DNA of 34,816 bases from Fibrobacter sp. UBA4373 (GTDB lineage Bacteria > Fibrobacterota > Fibrobacteria > Fibrobacterales > Fibrobacteraceae): positions 1-34,816 of the forward strand of contig DGSB01000047.1 in the NCBI GenBank assembly GCA_002390045.1, given 5' to 3'. A program made the position numbers and the translations under genes. How positions within the stretch are numbered: position 1 is the first letter of the stretch; each line of letters begins with the position of its first letter. Below, one piece after another: positions 31,877 to 34,816 of the stretch. A model generated the notes under the pieces. That model was not told where the DNA came from and made no database searches. It saw only the letters and a program-made list of their open reading frames with translations.

Positions 31877-33154
31877 ATGGCAAAAGCTGCTAAAAATTCC
31901 AAGAAAAAGGTCGTCCTCGCTTACAGCGGTGGACTTGATACTTCCGTTATTATTCCTTGGCTCAAGGATAACTACGACTGCGAAGTGATCGCTTTCGCGG
32001 CTGATCTTGGCCAGGGCGACTTCCCGAGCGAAGCCGCTCTCGAAAAGAAGGCTCTTGCAACGGGCGCTTCCAAGTGCTACGTTCTCGACCTCCGCAAGGA
32101 ATTCCTCGAAGATTACGTTTGGCCGACCGTTCGCGCTGGCGCTAAGTACGAAGGTACTTATCTTCTCGGCACGTCCTTTGCCCGTCCGCTCATCGCCAAG
32201 TATCAGGTGAAGATCGCTCAGATGGAAGGCGCTTATGCCGTGGCCCACGGTGCAACCGGTAAGGGTAACGACCAGGTGCGTTTTGAACTCACCTATGCAG
32301 CTCTGGATCCGTCTCTCGAAGTGATCGCTCCGTGGAAGGACCCGAAGTGGGAATTCAACGATCGTGAAAGCATGATCGATTACCTCGACGCCCACAAGAT
32401 TCCGCATACCGGTATTTCTAAGACGAAGATCTATTCCGAAGACGGTAACCTTTGGCACCTTTCTCACGAAGGTGGCATCCTCGAAGAACCGGATAAGGAA
32501 CACAAGTATGACATGCTGAAGCATACGAAGACGTATGAACAGGCTCCGAACAAGCCGGCTTATGTGACCATTTCCTTCGATAAGGGAACTCCGGTCGCTC
32601 TCGACGGCAAGAAGATGGGCGCTGTGGAACTCCTCGAAAAGTTGAACAAGATCGCTGGCGACAACGCTTGTGGCTTGATCGATATCGTGGAAGACCGTCT
32701 CGTCGGTCTCAAGAGCCGCGGTGTGTACGAAACTCCGGGTGGCACGCTCCTTTACAAGGCTCACGAATGCTTGGAACAGCTCGTTCTCGACAAGGAAACG
32801 ATGTTCGAAAAGCAGAAGATGGCGATGACCTATGCAAACCTCGTTTACAATGGTCAGTGGTTCACACCGCTCCGTCAGGCAATGGACGCTTTCATTTCCG
32901 AAACCCAGAAGGTGGTGACCGGTGATGTGCGTCTCAAGCTCTATAAGGGCAATGTGATTCCGGCCGGCATGCAGAGCCCGTACAGCTTGTACGATCTCGG
33001 CCTCGGCAGCTTCTCCAACGTCGACATGTACGACCAGAAGGATGCTACCGGCTTCATCCACTGCTTCGGTCTTCCGCTCAAGACCCGCGCTCTCTTGCTC
33101 GGCAAGAAGACGAACGTGGTGTTCGGCACGGTCAACGTGAAGAAAAAGAAGTAA
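31877..33154 (+). CDS. argG: Argininosuccinate synthase ArgG
   Basis: A 425-residue enzyme of arginine synthesis that joins citrulline and aspartate using ATP. Evidence: the ATP pyrophosphatase P-loop AYSGGLDTSVI at the start, ADLGQGD, YLLGTSFARPLIAK, AHGATGKGNDQVRFE and the SHEGGILEEP segment. The C-terminal half has VEDRLVGLKSRGVYETPGGT. Codon choice in this gene is biased to CTC, AAG, GGC and GAA, unlike its neighbours, as expected for high expression. The ATG at 31877 follows AAGGAC, better than the earlier in-frame ATG at 31841. Its terminator is at 33182-33211. Confidence 0.96.
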   Translation: MAKAAKNSKKKVVLAYSGGLDTSVIIPWLKDNYDCEVIAFAADLGQGDFPSEAALEKKALATGASKCYVLDLRKEFLEDYVWPTVRAGAKYEGTYLLGTSFARPLIAKYQVKIAQMEGAYAVAHGATGKGNDQVRFELTYAALDPSLEVIAPWKDPKWEFNDRESMIDYLDAHKIPHTGISKTKIYSEDGNLWHLSHEGGILEEPDKEHKYDMLKHTKTYEQAPNKPAYVTISFDKGTPVALDGKKMGAVELLEKLNKIAGDNACGLIDIVEDRLVGLKSRGVYETPGGTLLYKAHECLEQLVLDKETMFEKQKMAMTYANLVYNGQWFTPLRQAMDAFISETQKVVTGDVRLKLYKGNVIPAGMQSPYSLYDLGLGSFSNVDMYDQKDATGFIHCFGLPLKTRALLLGKKTNVVFGTVNVKKKK

Positions 33155-33181
33155 TTAGAGCATTCCAGATTGGAATAAAGG

Positions 33182-33211
33182 AGACCTCGTTTTTGCGAGG
33201 TCTTTTTTTTA
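33182..33211 (+). terminator. Rho-independent terminator of argG
   Basis: AGACCTCG (33182-33189), loop TTTTTG, CGAGGTCT (33196-33203), then a T run to 33210. Confidence 0.9.
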
Positions 33212-33225
33212 TTTATAAGGCATCC

Positions 33226-33305
33226 ATGAAAAATATTTTTTTACATCGATAATAATATTTCTTGCGATTCTGGTTGTCGTAACCTATTTTATTAAAGAGC
33301 AGTGA
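33226..33305 (+). pseudogene. Frame-broken tiny membrane-protein ORF in the argG / MFS gap
   Basis: An ATG at 33226 follows a ribosome-like ATAAGG and reads MKNIF..., but the frame stops after eight codons at TAA 33250. After the seven-T run 33236-33242, the alternate frame (one extra T) would continue without stop through 33305 to TGA, giving about 26 residues with a hydrophobic core (IIIFLAILVVVTYF) and a charged end (IKEQ). The reading frame in the given sequence therefore looks broken by one base in a homopolymer. It may be a pseudogene, a slippage-controlled small membrane protein or a sequencing error. Confidence 0.4.
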
Positions 33306-33335
33306 AAGAATTAAACCCATTACCAAGGAGATTGC

Positions 33336-34751
33336 ATGGACCAGCTATCTAATCAGCAGCTATCTAAAGAGACTCTTGACCTCGGTCATGTTGTCAAAAT
33401 CACCTTAGCCGCAGCACTTGGCGGTTTCCTCTTCGGCTTCGATTCTTCCGTGATCAATGGTGCAAACGGAGCTTTGAAAGTTCACTTTGCCATGTCGGAT
33501 TCTCAGCTTGGCCTTGCGGTTGCTTTGTCCTTGATCGGAGCCGCTGGTGGTGCTTATTTTGCGGGCCGTCTGGCGGATGTTTTTGGCCGTGTCAGATGCA
33601 TGCTTGCCGCGGCAATCCTCTTCCTTGTGAGTGCAATCGGTTCCGGAATTCCGTTTGGTATTCCGGACTTTATTATGTGGCGCGTCATCGGCGGTATTGG
33701 TGTCGGTATGGCAAGTATTATTGCTCCGATCTATATTGCGGAAACCGCTCCGGCGCATTTGAGAGGACGCTTGGGATCCATGCAGCAGATGGCCATTGTC
33801 GTCGGTATCTTTGTCGCGTTGCTTTCAAATTACCTGATTGTGAAAATTTCGGGTTCGGCAAACAATGCGATTATCGGAAGCTTCAAGGCTTGGCAGTTGA
33901 TGTTCTGGATCGAAATCCTTCCGGCTCTTCTGTACGGGATTGCAGCGCTTCGCCTTCCGGAATCCCCGAGATTCTTGATTTCCCAAGGCAAGCTGGAAGA
34001 AGCGAAAGCTGTTTTTGCCAAGATCAACCCGGATCGCTTGGATGAACACGTGGCCGCGATTCAGAAGTCTTTTGATAGTGAAAAGCGTCACCACCTTTCG
34101 GACTTGCTCGAAACGCTGACGAGTGGAAAGAAGCGGATCGCTCCGATTGTCTGGGTGGGCCTTGGTCTTGCTGTTTTGCAGCAGCTTGTCGGTATTAACG
34201 TGATTTTCTACTACGGTTCTATGCTCTGGCAGAGCGTGGGTTTTGGTGAAAGTGATGCATTCCTTTCGAGCCTTATCAACAGTACCATTAACATGGTGAT
34301 GACGGTGGTCGCAATCCTTTTGATTGATAAGGTTGGCCGTAAACCGCTTCTGTTGATCGGTAGTGTCGGTATGGCGCTTACACTCGGAACGCTTGCGCTT
34401 TGCTTCTTGAATGCGGCTCCGGATGGTTCCTTGGGCGGTGGCGCTGTGGTCGCTCTGGTGGCTGCAAACTTCTATGTGGCATTCTTTGCTGTGACATGGG
34501 GCCCGGTGATGTGGGTGATGCTCGGCGAAATGTTCAATAACCGTATTCGTGCGGTTGCGATCTCGGTCTGCGGTCTTGCTCAATGGTTTGCGAACTTCCT
34601 CGTTTCCTGGTCTTTCCCGATTCTTACGGGCAAGAGCGGTATTGGCATTGGACCGACCTACTTGCTGTATACGCTCTTCGCTGCATTCAGTCTCTTCTTC
34701 GTTGCCAAGTTCGTGCGTGAAACGAACGGTAAGCACTTGGAAGAAATGTAA
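33336..34751 (+). CDS. Sugar-porter MFS transporter
   Basis: A 471-residue membrane protein with twelve helices. It has sugar-porter family features: GGFLFGFDSSVINGA in helix 1, RLADVFGRVRC between helices 2 and 3, WRVIGGIGVGMASIIAPIYIAE followed by ...HLRGRLGS, the PESPRFLIS signature in the central loop, QQLVGINVIFYYG in helix 7, and DKVGRKPLL in the second half. Such proteins are usually proton- or facilitated sugar transporters (xylose, galactose, glucose). An AAGGAG five bases before the ATG supports the start. It lies between the argG terminator and its own terminator, so it is a single-gene unit; substrate is unknown, though a plant-fibre degrader would fit. Confidence 0.92.
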   Translation: MDQLSNQQLSKETLDLGHVVKITLAAALGGFLFGFDSSVINGANGALKVHFAMSDSQLGLAVALSLIGAAGGAYFAGRLADVFGRVRCMLAAAILFLVSAIGSGIPFGIPDFIMWRVIGGIGVGMASIIAPIYIAETAPAHLRGRLGSMQQMAIVVGIFVALLSNYLIVKISGSANNAIIGSFKAWQLMFWIEILPALLYGIAALRLPESPRFLISQGKLEEAKAVFAKINPDRLDEHVAAIQKSFDSEKRHHLSDLLETLTSGKKRIAPIVWVGLGLAVLQQLVGINVIFYYGSMLWQSVGFGESDAFLSSLINSTINMVMTVVAILLIDKVGRKPLLLIGSVGMALTLGTLALCFLNAAPDGSLGGGAVVALVAANFYVAFFAVTWGPVMWVMLGEMFNNRIRAVAISVCGLAQWFANFLVSWSFPILTGKSGIGIGPTYLLYTLFAAFSLFFVAKFVRETNGKHLEEM

Positions 34752-34768
34752 TCGGCTAAAGCATTCGA

Positions 34769-34798
34769 AAAAGTCCTCGAGAAATCGAGGACTTTTTT
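34769..34798 (+). terminator. Rho-independent terminator of the MFS gene
   Basis: AAGTCCTCGA (34771-34780), loop GAAA, TCGAGGACTT (34785-34794), then a T run to 34798. Confidence 0.9.
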
Positions 34799-34816
34799 GT
34801 ATGTATTCAAAACCGC

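Noticed and set aside
31838..33061. Long antisense reading frame over argG (407 codons)
   Set aside because: It is opposite argG and results from its codon bias; composition is not protein-like.

Overview
The window looks like chromosomal DNA from a Fibrobacter-type (Fibrobacterota) Gram-negative bacterium. Evidence: a TIGR02147/DUF4423 protein (a paralogous family first described from Fibrobacter succinogenes), a LamG/carboxypeptidase-regulatory-like lipoprotein beside it, a PorV/PorQ-like barrel, LPS-export permeases, BamD, and many lipoproteins. No phage, insertion sequence or CRISPR array was seen. Gene packing is very tight (many ATGA, TAATG and TTGA overlaps), with several TTG and GTG starts.

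Layout. (1) 57-953 minus: a XerC/D-type tyrosine recombinase, divergent from a plus-strand run 1015-5642 (PorV/PorQ-like barrel, tail-anchored STAS protein, membrane-anchored degenerate M23 protein, lipoprotein, divergent Nudix hydrolase). (2) 5599-8788 minus: bamD, an outer-membrane protein and a CehA/McbA-type PHP metallohydrolase, all overlapping. (3) 8860-21044 plus: eleven genes with gaps of at most 24 nt: two LptF/LptG permeases, a GAF-GGDEF protein, a sodium/solute symporter, tadA, a lipoprotein, a beta-helix-like protein, then a four-gene set (unknown; MotA/ZorA-like motor protein with a huge proline-free tail; MotB/ZorB-like OmpA protein; unknown). (4) 21141-24056 plus: a metal-handling pair, a FeoB-associated-like/HMA protein and a Cu(I) ATPase CopA whose frame runs on into a CopZ-like chaperone that has its own internal ribosome binding site. 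(5) 24122-28164 minus: argH, then a separate operon of TIGR02147 protein, LamG lipoprotein and PAS protein. (6) 28339-28846: a YciH/SUI1 protein and tRNA-Asn(GTT) with a clear sigma-70-type promoter. (7) 28917-31721 minus: an MCE (MlaD-like) protein and a FIST-GGDEF protein. (8) 31877-34751 plus: argG, a frame-broken tiny membrane ORF and a sugar MFS porter.

The most interesting part is 17009-21044. It encodes an ion-driven stator-like pair resembling ZorA/ZorB of Zorya anti-phage defence, but without the ZorC/D/E effectors and without flagellar genes; two uncharacterised proteins flank it. It could power envelope movement, gliding or adhesion, or be a Zorya-like system with unrecognised effectors. 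The CopA-CopZ readthrough fusion is the second most interesting signal. Three rho-independent terminators (after copA, argG and the MFS gene) and those after yciH, the tRNA and the PAS gene delimit the transcription units in the right half.
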